DNA from: Candidatus Pullichristensenella avicola
Lineage (GTDB): Bacteria; Bacillota; Clostridia; Christensenellales; Aristaeellaceae
Direction of reading: 5' to 3'
Assembly: GCA_018711655.1 (NCBI GenBank)
Contig: DVIA01000055.1
Span: forward strand, 21,456 to 85,455
DNA length: 64,000 nucleotides
The position numbers and the translations under genes are program-made. The notes beneath the pieces are model-generated. The model was given only the letters and a program-made list of their open reading frames with translations. It did no database searches and had not been told where the DNA came from. The stretch's first letter is position 1; each line of letters begins with the position of its first letter. Of this stretch, positions 8,123 through 17,091 are shown piece after piece.

Positions 8123-8920
8123 ATGACCATTCTTCGGGCGAACAATTTGAAAAAGGTGTATACAACGCGCTTTGGCGCGCATCATGTACAGGCGCTGGCC
8201 AACGTTTCCTTTTCCGTGGAGCAGGGCGAGTACGTCGCCATCATGGGCGAGAGCGGCTCGGGCAAGACGACGCTGCTCAACATACTGGCGGCGCTGGACA
8301 AGCCCACCAGCGGCGAGGTCTGGCTGGGCGAGCGCAAGCTGACCGACATCCCGGAAAAGGAGCTGGCCGCCTTCCGCCGCGACAACCTCGGCTTTGTGTT
8401 TCAGGAGTTCAACCTGCTGGACACCTTCTGCGTGCGCGACAATATCTACCTGCCGCTGGTGCTCAAGCGCATGTCCGCCGACGACATGTCGCTGCTCATC
8501 AAGCCGCTGGCGCGCAAGCTGGGCATCGACAAATTGCTGGCCAAGTACCCTTACGAAATTTCCGGCGGCGAAAAGCAGCGCACGGCGGTGGCGCGGGCGC
8601 TGATCACCTCCCCGCAGCTTCTGCTGGCCGACGAGCCGACCGGCGCGCTCGATTCCCGCTCCACAGACCAGCTTCTCAACCTCTTTGGCGAGATCAACCG
8701 CGAGGGGCAGACCATCCTCATGGTCACACACTCGGTCAAGGCCGCCAGCCACGCGGGCAGGGTGTTGTTTCTGCGCGACGGCGTGGTGTTCCACCAACTC
8801 TACCGCGGCGGCGCGGCCGAGCACGAGTTCTACCAGCGCATACTCGACGCCATGAACGCCCTTTCCAGCCCCGAGCCGCAGGGCGAATTTGCCGGCATGG
8901 AGGTTTCCTACCATGCGTAA
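8123..8920 (+). CDS. BceA-like ABC exporter ATP-binding protein
   Basis: 265 residues from ATG 8123, which follows AAGGAGGTTTCCCAC; an upstream ATG at 8078 lacks such a site and overlaps the promoter. Walker A is GESGSGKTT (about residues 40-48), the Q-loop is FVFQEFN, the signature ISGGEKQRT, Walker B LLLADEPTGALDSR and the H-loop THS. It belongs to the LolD/MacB-like group that powers FtsX-domain exporters. With the next gene it would form a detoxification or flux-sensing transporter against lipid-II-binding peptides. It overlaps the permease gene by 8 bp, implying translational coupling. Confidence 0.92.
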   Translation: MTILRANNLKKVYTTRFGAHHVQALANVSFSVEQGEYVAIMGESGSGKTTLLNILAALDKPTSGEVWLGERKLTDIPEKELAAFRRDNLGFVFQEFNLLDTFCVRDNIYLPLVLKRMSADDMSLLIKPLARKLGIDKLLAKYPYEISGGEKQRTAVARALITSPQLLLADEPTGALDSRSTDQLLNLFGEINREGQTILMVTHSVKAASHAGRVLFLRDGVVFHQLYRGGAAEHEFYQRILDAMNALSSPEPQGEFAGMEVSYHA

Positions 8921-10901
8921 GCTCTTCTACGCGCATCTGGCGCTTGACAACATCCGCAAAAACGCGCGGACGTATATCCCCTACATCCTCTCCTGTGTAT
9001 TCACCGTGGCCATGACCTACATCCTCTACATGCTGCCGGAGGACCCCGGCCTCACGGGTACGCGCGGCGAGATCACCATCCGCTCGACGCTGGTGTTGGG
9101 CAGCTTCGTGGTGACCATCTTCGCGGTCATCTTCCTCTTTTACACCTCGAGCTTCCTCACCAAGCGGCGGCGCAAGGAGTTCGGCCTGCTCAACGTGCTG
9201 GGCATGGAGAAAAAGCATCTGGCGAAGATGATGTTCTTTGAGACGCTGTTCGTGGGGCTGTTCAGCGCGGCCGTTGGTCTTTTGCTGGGCGTGGCGCTCT
9301 CCAAACTGGTGCTCCTGTTTTTGCTGAAGCTCTTGGACTTCGACGTGGCCTTCGGGCTGACGTTCTCCCTGAAGGCGGCGCTGATCACGCTTTTCATCTT
9401 CGCGGCCATCTTCCTGCTCATCCTGCTCAACAACATCCGCCTGGTGCACTTTGCCAGCCCCGTGGAACTTCTGCGCGGCGACAAGGTGGGCGAGCGCGAG
9501 CCAAAGGCCAAGTGGCTGCTGGTGCTCATCGGCGTCCTGACGCTGGGCGCGGGTTATTTGATGGCCGTGACCATCCAGAACCCTCTGGAAGCGCTGATGT
9601 TCTTTTTCGTGGCCGTGGTGCTGGTCATCATCGGCACCTACTGCCTGTTCACCGCCGGCAGCATCGCCGTTCTGAAACTGCTGAAACGGAACCGGCACTA
9701 CTACTATCAGCCGGAGCATTTCATCTCCGTTTCCGGCATGATGTACCGCATGAAGCAGAACGCGGTCGGCCTGGGCAACATCTGCATCCTCTCGACGATG
9801 GTGCTGGTGATGCTCTCTGCCACCTCGACGATGTTCCTCGGCACGCAGAGCAGCCTCATGGGGCGCTATCCGCGCGAGATCGCCGTGCAGGACAGCGACC
9901 TGGCGCGACGGGGCGACGTCAACGCCGTCATCGACGACTGGCTGGCGGACAACGGCTGGACGGCGGAAAACCGCATCGACTATGTGAAGGAGGAGTTCTC
10001 CGGCCTGCTGCGCGACGGAACAATGATCTTCGATTATACCTCGGACTTCAATTCCGGCGAACTGGTGACACTCAGCTGCGTGTCTCTGGAGGACTTCAAC
10101 CGCCTCACGGGGCGCAACGACGTACTGGAACCCGACCAAATTTACCTGTTCCCCTACGACGGCGACAGCATCGAACTGCTGGGCATGGAGTTTGAGACGC
10201 TCGACCCCGGCGACGTGGACCTGATGGCCACCTTCACCGGCAGCTATTACGGCCTCTACGGGGACATCCTCACCCTCGTAACGCCCGACATGGCCACGCT
10301 GGAGGAACTGGACCGGCGGCAGCGGGAGGTGTACGACAGCGCGGCCTCGCAGATCATCCATCAGGTGGGCTTCGACATCGCCGAGCCGGTGGACTTTGAA
10401 ACCATCTTCTATCAGGACGATCTGATGTCGCGCCTTTCCGAGGACGCGGGGGTCAAGGGCGTGCGCATCTATGTGCGCGAGCAGGAGCGCGACTACATTT
10501 ACAGCATGAACGGCGGGCTGTTCTTCCTCGGCGTGTTCCTCGGGCTGTTGTTCATCATGGCCACAGTGCTGATCATGTACTACAAGCAGCTTTCCGAGGG
10601 CTATGACGACAAGCGCAACTTCTCCATCATGCGCAAGGTCGGTCTGGAAAAGGCGGAGATCCGCCGCTCGGTGCGCTCGCAGGTACTGATCATGTTCTAC
10701 CTGCCGCTGGTCACCGCCTGCGTACACATCGCCTTTGCCTTCCCCTTCATCATGCGGCTTTTGCCGCTGGTGGGCATCAACGACGTGGGGCTGTTCGCGC
10801 TCTGTACGCTTACGAGCGTGGCGGCGTTCGCGCTCATCTACGCCGCCTGCTATGGCCTCACCGCCCGCACCTACTACCGCATCGTCGGTTCCGACGACTG
10901 A
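8913..10901 (+). CDS. BceB-like FtsX-domain ABC exporter permease
   Basis: 663 residues from ATG 8913, which is preceded by GGAGG. Ten transmembrane helices can be placed, four to five before residue 260 and the rest near 285-310 and 540-650. The FtsX motifs sit at about 55-180 and the C-terminal 100 residues, and between them is a 200-residue hydrophilic extracellular domain (about 315-535), the hallmark of BceB proteins that bind peptide antibiotic-lipid complexes. The family size is 620-670. With the ATPase and kinase it makes a Bce-type sensory/resistance module, lacking only the regulator. Confidence 0.9.
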   Translation: MRKLFYAHLALDNIRKNARTYIPYILSCVFTVAMTYILYMLPEDPGLTGTRGEITIRSTLVLGSFVVTIFAVIFLFYTSSFLTKRRRKEFGLLNVLGMEKKHLAKMMFFETLFVGLFSAAVGLLLGVALSKLVLLFLLKLLDFDVAFGLTFSLKAALITLFIFAAIFLLILLNNIRLVHFASPVELLRGDKVGEREPKAKWLLVLIGVLTLGAGYLMAVTIQNPLEALMFFFVAVVLVIIGTYCLFTAGSIAVLKLLKRNRHYYYQPEHFISVSGMMYRMKQNAVGLGNICILSTMVLVMLSATSTMFLGTQSSLMGRYPREIAVQDSDLARRGDVNAVIDDWLADNGWTAENRIDYVKEEFSGLLRDGTMIFDYTSDFNSGELVTLSCVSLEDFNRLTGRNDVLEPDQIYLFPYDGDSIELLGMEFETLDPGDVDLMATFTGSYYGLYGDILTLVTPDMATLEELDRRQREVYDSAASQIIHQVGFDIAEPVDFETIFYQDDLMSRLSEDAGVKGVRIYVREQERDYIYSMNGGLFFLGVFLGLLFIMATVLIMYYKQLSEGYDDKRNFSIMRKVGLEKAEIRRSVRSQVLIMFYLPLVTACVHIAFAFPFIMRLLPLVGINDVGLFALCTLTSVAAFALIYAACYGLTARTYYRIVGSDD

Positions 10902-10924
10902 CAGACTTGAAAGGAGGCGCTTGT

Positions 10925-11413
10925 ATGCGTTGGCTCGCCATTGCTCTGGCTTTCGTTTGCGTCGCCCTCATCGCCCTGGGGCTGGGCGGCTGCCGCTTTT
11001 CCAAGGATGGCGTACTCTCCGCCTACGAGAGCGTGGTGCAGTTCGCCGGGCAGTTCGCCCTCACCCCCGCCATACAGCTTCAGGGCGTGCGCGCCTTCGG
11101 CGAAGACCATTACACGGGCGATTACCGCGCCGAATACGCAAACTTCAGCGGCACGGAGTACCTCTTCGGCGGCACCTCCACCGTGGGGCGCGATGTGCAG
11201 GTGACGTTTTCCCTCGACGCGGAGAGCGGCGGCGGCACGCTGTTCCTCATGTCCGGCAAGAACATGCTTGAAGTGCTGCTTGACGCGCAGGGGGAATTTG
11301 AGCGGACGCTGACGCTGCCCGCGGGCAGCAGCTATATAGGTTTCACCGGCAAGGGGCTGACAGGCGCGCTGAAAATGCGGCTCACGCCCTGTGCCGAAAG
11401 CAAAGCGGGATGA
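10925..11413 (+). CDS. small lipoprotein downstream of the Bce exporter
   Basis: 162 residues from ATG 10925 after AAAGGAGG. The N-terminus is a lipoprotein signal with a lipobox ALGLGGC, so Cys at about 23 should be lipidated and anchored outside the membrane. The rest is a compact beta-rich domain (QVTFSLDAESGGGTLFLMS, key TFSLDAESGGGTLF) without a known motif. It is 23 bp from the permease gene and precedes a strong terminator, so it belongs to the exporter operon. It might be an accessory peptide-binding lipoprotein; that is only an inference from context. Confidence 0.75.
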   Translation: MRWLAIALAFVCVALIALGLGGCRFSKDGVLSAYESVVQFAGQFALTPAIQLQGVRAFGEDHYTGDYRAEYANFSGTEYLFGGTSTVGRDVQVTFSLDAESGGGTLFLMSGKNMLEVLLDAQGEFERTLTLPAGSSYIGFTGKGLTGALKMRLTPCAESKAG

Positions 11414-11428
11414 GGGGAAATCCCCCTT

Positions 11429-11455
11429 GGGGAGGCGGTCGCCTCCCCATTTTTG
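11429..11455 (+). terminator. terminator of the exporter operon
   Basis: GGGGAGGC (11429-11436), loop GGTC, GCCTCCCC (11441-11448), then ATTTTTG. Confidence 0.85.
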
Positions 11456-11533
11456 TATATGGTGTTGATTTTGGGGCAGTTCCGTGCTACAGTTATTCTA
11501 TCACAAGTAGTTTTCGTTAAGATTCCGAAAGGA

Positions 11534-12916
11534 ATGATCTCCTTGAACGAGCCTTTTGTTCCCCGCTTTGGCGCGGATGAGCGCGCGGCCATGGCGTTGA
11601 CCAGCTATCTGATGCACAAGCACTATTGTGAAAACGACGTCGAGGGCCTGCTTTCCTGGTTCGACGACCGCTTTTTGTGGTTGGGCACCGGTGAAAACGA
11701 ATACGCCGCCGGCGCAGAAGCTGTCAAGGCCATTTTTCGCCAGTTTGTCGGCAAGGTGCCCAAATGCAACATCACCGACGAACACTATGACGCCATCACC
11801 ATCGCCCCGGGCGTGTTCCTCTGCACCGGCAGGCTGTGGATCGCCACCGACCCTTCCACCAATGTCTATCTGCGCGTGCACCAGCGCGTCGCCATGGCCT
11901 ATCGCGCGGTAGAGGGCGAACTGCGCTGCTGCCACATTCATATCTCCAACCCCTATATTGAAATGGTGGAAGGCGACGTGGGCTTCCCCACCAAGGTGGC
12001 GCGCCAGACTTACGAATACCTGCAACAGTGTGTGGAAGAGCAGAAAAAGCAGATCGCCGAACAGACGGCGGAATTGCGCAGCATCTACGATACCGTATCC
12101 TGCGGCATCATTCGCCTGATGCGCAAGGGCGGCGTTTACCATCTGCTCACCTTCAACCGCACGCTTGAGGATATTCTCGGAACGACGGAGGACGAAGTGC
12201 GCGCGCTCGACTGGTCGCGCGGCTTCTACGATGGCATCATCCCCGAGGACGCCAGGCGGATGGCGCTCTCGCTCGACGCGCTTGAAGCGCCGGGCGATGT
12301 GACGCACGTCGACTTCCAACTCGACAGCCGCGACGGACGGCGCCTCTGCCTCACGGGTACGAATACGTTCATCAGCGAAGACGAGCGCGGACAGATCATA
12401 CAGTGCATCGCCTTTGACGTTACCCGCCGCGTGGAATTGGAGGAGACGCTCAAGCGCCTCAGCTATGTGGACACGCTCACGGGGCTCTTCAACCGCAACA
12501 GCTTCAACGCCGAACTGCGCCGCCGCCACAGCGACCCCGGCTCGCGGCTGGGCGTGGCATGCTTCGACATCAACGGCCTCAAGGGTACCAACGACCGGGA
12601 AGGCCACAGCGCCGGCGATCTGCTTATCCACCGCACGGCGGCGCACATCCGCCGCGTGTTCGACGGCAAGGCCTACCGCACCGGCGGCGACGAGTTTGTG
12701 GTCATCGACGCCAGCAGCGGCGAAGACGCCTTTTTCAAGGGCGTTGAGGCCGTGCGCGAGGCCATGCGGAAAGACGGGCTGCACATTTCCGCCGGAGCTT
12801 CGTGGCGCGGTGGAAACTGCGACATTAAAGAGCAGTTCGACGAGGCCGACCGCCGCATGTACGAGGACAAAAAGCGCTTCTATCCCGACGGCCGGCGCGA
12901 CCGCCGCGCCCGCTGA
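11534..12916 (+). CDS. diguanylate cyclase: SnoaL-like + PAS-like + GGDEF
   Basis: About 460 residues. The first 150 resemble a SnoaL/DUF4440 fold (NTF2-like: [21 protein letters not shown], key [11 protein letters not shown]). A short coiled coil ([15 protein letters not shown]) leads to a PAS-like region at about 190-300, and the last 160 residues are a GGDEF domain with an intact RTGGDEFVV active site, so it should make cyclic di-GMP. No EAL domain is present. The coiled coil plus sensory domains suggests ligand-controlled dimerisation. ATG 11534 is used here; TTG 11543 is better spaced from AAAGGA and may be the real start. It stands as a single gene. Confidence 0.85.
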   Translation: MISLNEPFVPRFGADERAAMALTSYLMHKHYCENDVEGLLSWFDDRFLWLGTGENEYAAGAEAVKAIFRQFVGKVPKCNITDEHYDAITIAPGVFLCTGRLWIATDPSTNVYLRVHQRVAMAYRAVEGELRCCHIHISNPYIEMVEGDVGFPTKVARQTYEYLQQCVEEQKKQIAEQTAELRSIYDTVSCGIIRLMRKGGVYHLLTFNRTLEDILGTTEDEVRALDWSRGFYDGIIPEDARRMALSLDALEAPGDVTHVDFQLDSRDGRRLCLTGTNTFISEDERGQIIQCIAFDVTRRVELEETLKRLSYVDTLTGLFNRNSFNAELRRRHSDPGSRLGVACFDINGLKGTNDREGHSAGDLLIHRTAAHIRRVFDGKAYRTGGDEFVVIDASSGEDAFFKGVEAVREAMRKDGLHISAGASWRGGNCDIKEQFDEADRRMYEDKKRFYPDGRRDRRAR

Positions 12917-13002
12917 AACGACTTTGGGATGGTATGGGAACGCGCCCAGCGCGCCGGCATAGACTGAAGGAGATATGCCCCGGCGAAAGGAGCTGGCCTG
13001 CC

Positions 13003-14196
13003 ATGTCCAACTGCATGCGCTGTCCCTTGGGACGCCGCCTATACTGTGTCGGCTGCCCGTGTTGCCCTGCACGGGCCTGCCATGTCCCCGCTCCGCCCTG
13101 TGGCGGGAAAGTCGGGCCAACGGGGCCGACCGGGGCCACAGGGCCTGTAGGGCGGATCGGCCCGACAGGGCCGCGCGGAGCCATGGGCGAAACCGGGCCT
13201 GCCGGCGCAACAGGCCCTACCGGCGCACAGGGAGATGTCGGGCCGCGCGGGCTGCCAGGGGCTACAGGCCCGACCGGTCCTGCCGGTGGGCCGCGCGGCC
13301 CGGAGGGAGCGGAAGGCCCGACCGGTCCCACCGGCCCTGCAGGAGCTATAGGGCCGATCGGAGCCACAGGCCCGACCGGAGCGACGGGTATGACCGGACC
13401 CATGGGACCTGTTGGAACACAGGGCGCTCAGGGGGCGCAAGGGCCGACCGGACCGTCAGGGAGCCCGGGAGCGACGGGGCCGACCGGACCGACCGGGGCC
13501 ACAGGGCCTTCGGGCGCGACTGGCGCGACGGGGCCGATCGGGCCGACGGGGGCTTCGGGCCAAATCGGTCCGACCGGAGCGACAGGCCCGACCGGGGCCA
13601 CAGGGCCTGCGGGTGCGACTGGCGCGACGGGTCCTGTTGGACCGATGGGACCCGCAGGCGAGGTTGGTCCGACCGGCGCGACGGGTCCTGCCGGGCCAGC
13701 GGGGGCTGCGGGCGAAGTTGGCCCGACCGGCGCGACGGGTCCTGCGGGTGAAATTGGTCCGACCGGCGCGACAGGTCCTGCCGGTGTCGCCCCGCCGGAT
13801 GCCTTTGCCTCCTTCATCGACTACGAGGACCTCTTTGCGAGCGGCGATCGGATCACGCTTTTCCCTTCGGTGCCTGATCCCACTGGCAATATCACCGAAT
13901 CCACTCTGACGCAGGTCTCTCTCACGGCCGGATATTACCTGGTCACCTACAGCGTCTCCGCCATCCTGCGCGACCCCAATTATATCCAGGTGACGCCCTT
14001 TTACAATGGCGCAGCGCATCTGGAGACCGGCGTTTATTTCGCTACCACCGCCAACGGCAGTTCGGCTGTCGGCGCATCGAGTTTCATCCTTTACGCGCCC
14101 GAAGCGACTGCGTTCAGCCTCACGTACAATGGCCCCGAGGATGCTCGCGAAGGTACAGTGACCCTCACGTTTCTCAAGTTGCGCGTCCCCGCCTGA
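13003..14196 (+). CDS. collagen-like (Gly-X-Y) surface/exosporium-type protein
   Basis: 397 residues from ATG 13003, preceded by AAAGGAG. The N-terminal 37 residues are unusual, with eight cysteines ([12 protein letters not shown]..., [12 protein letters not shown]) and no signal peptide. Next come 75 uninterrupted Gly-X-Y triplets (13114-13788), mostly GPT-GAT/GPA. The C-terminal 135 residues form a beta-rich globular domain of the BclA C-terminal/C1q-TNF type ([19 protein letters not shown], key [11 protein letters not shown]) ending [10 protein letters not shown]. Such proteins make trimeric filaments on spores; the Cys-rich head could crosslink or bind metal. A spore location is inferred from BclA/BclB relatives. 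Confidence 0.85.
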   Translation: MSNCMRCPLGRRLYCVGCPCCPARACHVPAPPCGGKVGPTGPTGATGPVGRIGPTGPRGAMGETGPAGATGPTGAQGDVGPRGLPGATGPTGPAGGPRGPEGAEGPTGPTGPAGAIGPIGATGPTGATGMTGPMGPVGTQGAQGAQGPTGPSGSPGATGPTGPTGATGPSGATGATGPIGPTGASGQIGPTGATGPTGATGPAGATGATGPVGPMGPAGEVGPTGATGPAGPAGAAGEVGPTGATGPAGEIGPTGATGPAGVAPPDAFASFIDYEDLFASGDRITLFPSVPDPTGNITESTLTQVSLTAGYYLVTYSVSAILRDPNYIQVTPFYNGAAHLETGVYFATTANGSSAVGASSFILYAPEATAFSLTYNGPEDAREGTVTLTFLKLRVPA

Positions 14197-14212
14197 TGCG
14201 GGGACATTTTCT
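14185..14212 (+). terminator. terminator overlapping the collagen-like gene's stop codon
   Basis: GTCCCCGC (14185-14192) pairs with GCGGGGAC (14198-14205) around CTGAT, followed by ATTTTCTTT. The last codons and stop lie in the hairpin. Confidence 0.75.
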
Positions 14213-14243
14213 TTGCTTTGGACGTGAGTTTACCGAACTTGTC

Positions 14244-14272
14244 TTGCGCCTCGCGCAAAAATACGTTATATT
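14244..14272 (+). promoter_or_regulatory. promoter of the pot operon
   Basis: TTGCGC (14244-14249), 17 bp, TATATT (14267-14272), 62 bp before potA. The -35 is only a partial match. Confidence 0.5.
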
Positions 14273-14333
14273 GTTCATAATATCGGCATCCGGGTATATA
14301 TAGAGAAAAGCGAAGGAAAAAGAAGGACGGAAA

Positions 14334-15392
14334 ATGCTGGAGATTCGCGATCTGAACAAGCGATTCGACGACGCCGACGTGTTGCGCGGCGTATCGCTGA
14401 CCATTGAAACAGGCGAGTTCGTCACGCTGCTGGGCCCGTCCGGCTGCGGCAAGACCACCACGCTGCGCATCGTCGCCGGATTGACCGAGCCGGACGCGGG
14501 GCGCGTGCTGCTCGACGGCCGGGACATCACCGCCCTGCCGCCGGAAAAGCGCGACGTCAACACCGTATTTCAAAGCTACGCCCTTTTTCCGCACATGAAC
14601 GTGGGCAAAAACATCGCCTACGGCCTGCGCGTGCGCGGCGTAAACAAGGCGGAGCGCGAGCGCCGCGTGCGGGCGATGCTGCGCCTGGTGGCGCTGGAGG
14701 GTTTTGAAAAGCGCATGCCTTCGCAGCTTTCGGGCGGCCAGCGGCAGCGCATCGCCATCGCCCGCGCGCTGGTTCTGCAACCGAAGCTTCTTTTGCTGGA
14801 CGAGCCGCTGGGCGCGCTCGACCTCAAACTGCGCCAGCAGATGCAGCGGGAACTGAAGGACATTCAAAAGCGCTCGGGCATCGCCTTCCTCTATGTCACG
14901 CACGATCAGGAGGAGGCGCTCAACCTTTCCGACCGCATCGCCATCATGCGCGACGGCCTCATCGAGCAGATCGGCGCGCCCGAGGACGTCTATGAGCGCC
15001 CGCAGACGCGCTTCGCCGCCGAGTTCATCGGCCAGTCGAACTTCCTGCCCTGCAAGGTCGCAGAAACGCCCTGCGGCGCGCCGATGCTCGAGCGCGATGG
15101 GCTGCGCTTCCCCGGCCGCGCGGGGTATCCCGAATTGCGCCCGGGCGACGCAGTCGAGGTTTGTCTGCGCATCGAGCGCGTGCGCCTCTCCCGCGCGCCC
15201 ATCGGCCCCTGCGCCCTGCCGGGGGTGCTCAAATCCCGCCATTACGCGGGCGGCTCCATTCGCGAAACCGCGGTGCTGCCGGACGGTCTGGAAGTATTCG
15301 CCATCCAGCAATCCTCGGGCGAGGAACGGCTGGAGGAGGGCGAACCTGTATATGTATGCTGGGACCCGAACGAGGCGGCGCTGGTGCGATGA
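14334..15392 (+). CDS. potA: spermidine/putrescine ABC transporter ATP-binding protein
   Basis: 352 residues. Walker A GPSGCGKTT, Q-loop TVFQSYALFPH, signature LSGGQRQRI, Walker B LLLLDEPLGALD and the H-loop VTHDQEEA are all intact. A C-terminal regulatory TOBE domain occupies about 240-352. The sequence PxMNVxKNIAYGL is typical of PotA/CysA-type importers. It couples ATP hydrolysis to polyamine uptake by PotBC. Its TGA overlaps potB's ATG (ATGA), so the genes are translationally coupled. Homologues for other cations or thiamine exist, but the complete A-B-C-D order makes the polyamine call firm. Confidence 0.93.
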   Translation: MLEIRDLNKRFDDADVLRGVSLTIETGEFVTLLGPSGCGKTTTLRIVAGLTEPDAGRVLLDGRDITALPPEKRDVNTVFQSYALFPHMNVGKNIAYGLRVRGVNKAERERRVRAMLRLVALEGFEKRMPSQLSGGQRQRIAIARALVLQPKLLLLDEPLGALDLKLRQQMQRELKDIQKRSGIAFLYVTHDQEEALNLSDRIAIMRDGLIEQIGAPEDVYERPQTRFAAEFIGQSNFLPCKVAETPCGAPMLERDGLRFPGRAGYPELRPGDAVEVCLRIERVRLSRAPIGPCALPGVLKSRHYAGGSIRETAVLPDGLEVFAIQQSSGEERLEEGEPVYVCWDPNEAALVR

Positions 15393-16258
15393 AAACAAAC
15401 GTGCGAAAAAAACGAAATGGCGCGGCGTTGCTGGTGGCGCCGATGGCCATCTGGACGGTCCTCTTCGTGGCGGCGACGCTGGGATACATCCTCTACCTGA
15501 GCTTCACCACGCGCGCGCAAAGCGGCCTGGGCGTAACGGCGCAGTTTACGCTGGACAACTATCTGCGCATCCTCAACCCCAGCTATCTCAAGGTGCTGGG
15601 AAACAGCCTGAAACTGGCGGCGATCACCACGGCCGTCTGTCTGCTTGCGGGCTACCCCTTCGGCTATCTGATGGCCAAGGCGCCGCCCAAACGCCGCACG
15701 ATCCTGATGCTTCTGGTGATCGTTCCCTTCTGGACGAACGCCCTGGTGCGCGTCTACGGCTGGCGCATCCTTCTCATGGGCGACGGGCCGGTCAACGCCT
15801 TTTTGCAGACGCTGGGGCTGATCGACAAGCCGCTCAAACTGCTCAACACCTTCGGCGCGGTGGTGCTGGGCATGGTCTACGCGTTGCTTCCCTTCATGAT
15901 CCTGCCCACCTACGCCTCCGTGGAAAAGATGGACTGGGCGCTGGTGGAGGCCAGCCGCGATATGGGCGCTTCGCCCCTGCGCGCCTTTCTTACCGTCACC
16001 CTGCCCCTGACCGCGCCGGGCGTGCTGGCGGGCTGCGTGTTGACGTTCGTTCCCTCCATCGGCCTGTTTTTCATGAGCGACCTGCTCGGCGGGGCCAACG
16101 ACGTTTTCCTCGGCAACCTGATCAACGATCAGCTCTTAAAAAGCCGCGACTGGCCCTTCGCCGCGGCGCTGTCGGTGATCATGATGCTTCTGACCAGCGC
16201 GTTTCTCTGGCTTTACCGCCGCGCCGGCGGCAAGGCTGAGGACATCGCGGCGCTGTAA
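15389..16258 (+). CDS. potB: spermidine/putrescine ABC transporter permease PotB
   Basis: 289 residues starting at ATG 15389 inside the potA stop. Six transmembrane helices are evident (first at about 13-33). The cytoplasmic EAA loop, which docks to the ATPase, reads EASRDMGASPLRAFLTVTLPL near residue 190 (key EASRDMGAS). FPSIGLFF-like and MSDLLGG sequences are characteristic of PotB. It pairs with PotC to form the channel. Confidence 0.93.
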   Translation: MKTNVRKKRNGAALLVAPMAIWTVLFVAATLGYILYLSFTTRAQSGLGVTAQFTLDNYLRILNPSYLKVLGNSLKLAAITTAVCLLAGYPFGYLMAKAPPKRRTILMLLVIVPFWTNALVRVYGWRILLMGDGPVNAFLQTLGLIDKPLKLLNTFGAVVLGMVYALLPFMILPTYASVEKMDWALVEASRDMGASPLRAFLTVTLPLTAPGVLAGCVLTFVPSIGLFFMSDLLGGANDVFLGNLINDQLLKSRDWPFAAALSVIMMLLTSAFLWLYRRAGGKAEDIAAL

Positions 16259-16270
16259 GGGGGTGCTTGC

Positions 16271-17065
16271 ATGAAAAAGAACGGCTGGCGCTCCCGCCTC
16301 TATCTCGCTTTGGTGCTTCTTTTGATGTATCTGCCCATCGTCGTCACGGCGGTGTATTCCTTCAACGCCAACCAGAGCCGCTTTACCTTCCAGTTTACCG
16401 GCTTTTCCCTGCAACACTATGCCGCGCTGTTTGCCGACGCCAGCGGGCTGCTGGACGCGCTGTGGCAAAGCCTGCAGCTGGCGCTGTACAGTTGCCTGAT
16501 CTCCGCCGTACTGGGCACGCTGGGCGCGGTGGGCATGGCGCAGCGCAAGTTCCGCTTTGGCGGCGCGCTGGAAGGGCTGGCGCTTTTGCCGGCCATGACG
16601 CCGGAGATCATCATGGCCATGGGTTTCCTGGCGCTCTTTACCGCCGCGGGGTTGCCCCTGGGCATGTTGACCCTGGTGCTGGCGCATGTGACCTTCTGCG
16701 TGCCCTATATCTACATCGTCGTCAAGGGGCGTCTGGCGGGCATGGACCCGGATCTGCCCAACGCCGCCCGCGACCTGGGCGCTTCCCCGGCGCGCGCGTT
16801 TTGCACGGTGACCCTGCCGCTGATCTTTCCCGGCGTGCTTTCAGGAACGCTGCTTGCCTTTGCCATGAGCATGGACGATTTTGTCATCAGCTTTTTCGTC
16901 ACCGGTCCGGGCACGACCACGCTTCCGGTGAAGATCTATTCCTCGGTGCGCATGGGCGTGAGTTTGCAGGTCAACGCGCTTTCCACGCTGATGTTGACCG
17001 CCATTTTCCTGCTGACGGCGCTGTTGCGCATCGCGCGCCGGCGTCGCGCCGTTCAAACGAGTTAG
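16271..17065 (+). CDS. potC: spermidine/putrescine ABC transporter permease PotC
   Basis: 264 residues, ATG after GGGGGTGCTTGC, 12 bp from potB. Six transmembrane helices; the EAA-type loop is NAARDLGASPARAFCTV (key ARDLGASPARAF) near residue 165, and SMDDFVISFF is the conserved PotC motif close to the periplasmic side. It completes the membrane part of the importer. Confidence 0.93.
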   Translation: MKKNGWRSRLYLALVLLLMYLPIVVTAVYSFNANQSRFTFQFTGFSLQHYAALFADASGLLDALWQSLQLALYSCLISAVLGTLGAVGMAQRKFRFGGALEGLALLPAMTPEIIMAMGFLALFTAAGLPLGMLTLVLAHVTFCVPYIYIVVKGRLAGMDPDLPNAARDLGASPARAFCTVTLPLIFPGVLSGTLLAFAMSMDDFVISFFVTGPGTTTLPVKIYSSVRMGVSLQVNALSTLMLTAIFLLTALLRIARRRRAVQTS

Positions 17066-17091
17066 GATTCTTTGGAAGGAGGCTTCCCTTT

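Noticed and set aside
12825..14019. Collagen-like Gly-Pro frames on the minus strand at 12.8-14.0 kb
   Set aside because: They are the complement of the plus-strand Gly-X-Y repeats; only the plus strand has a ribosome site, a start and a globular C-terminal domain.
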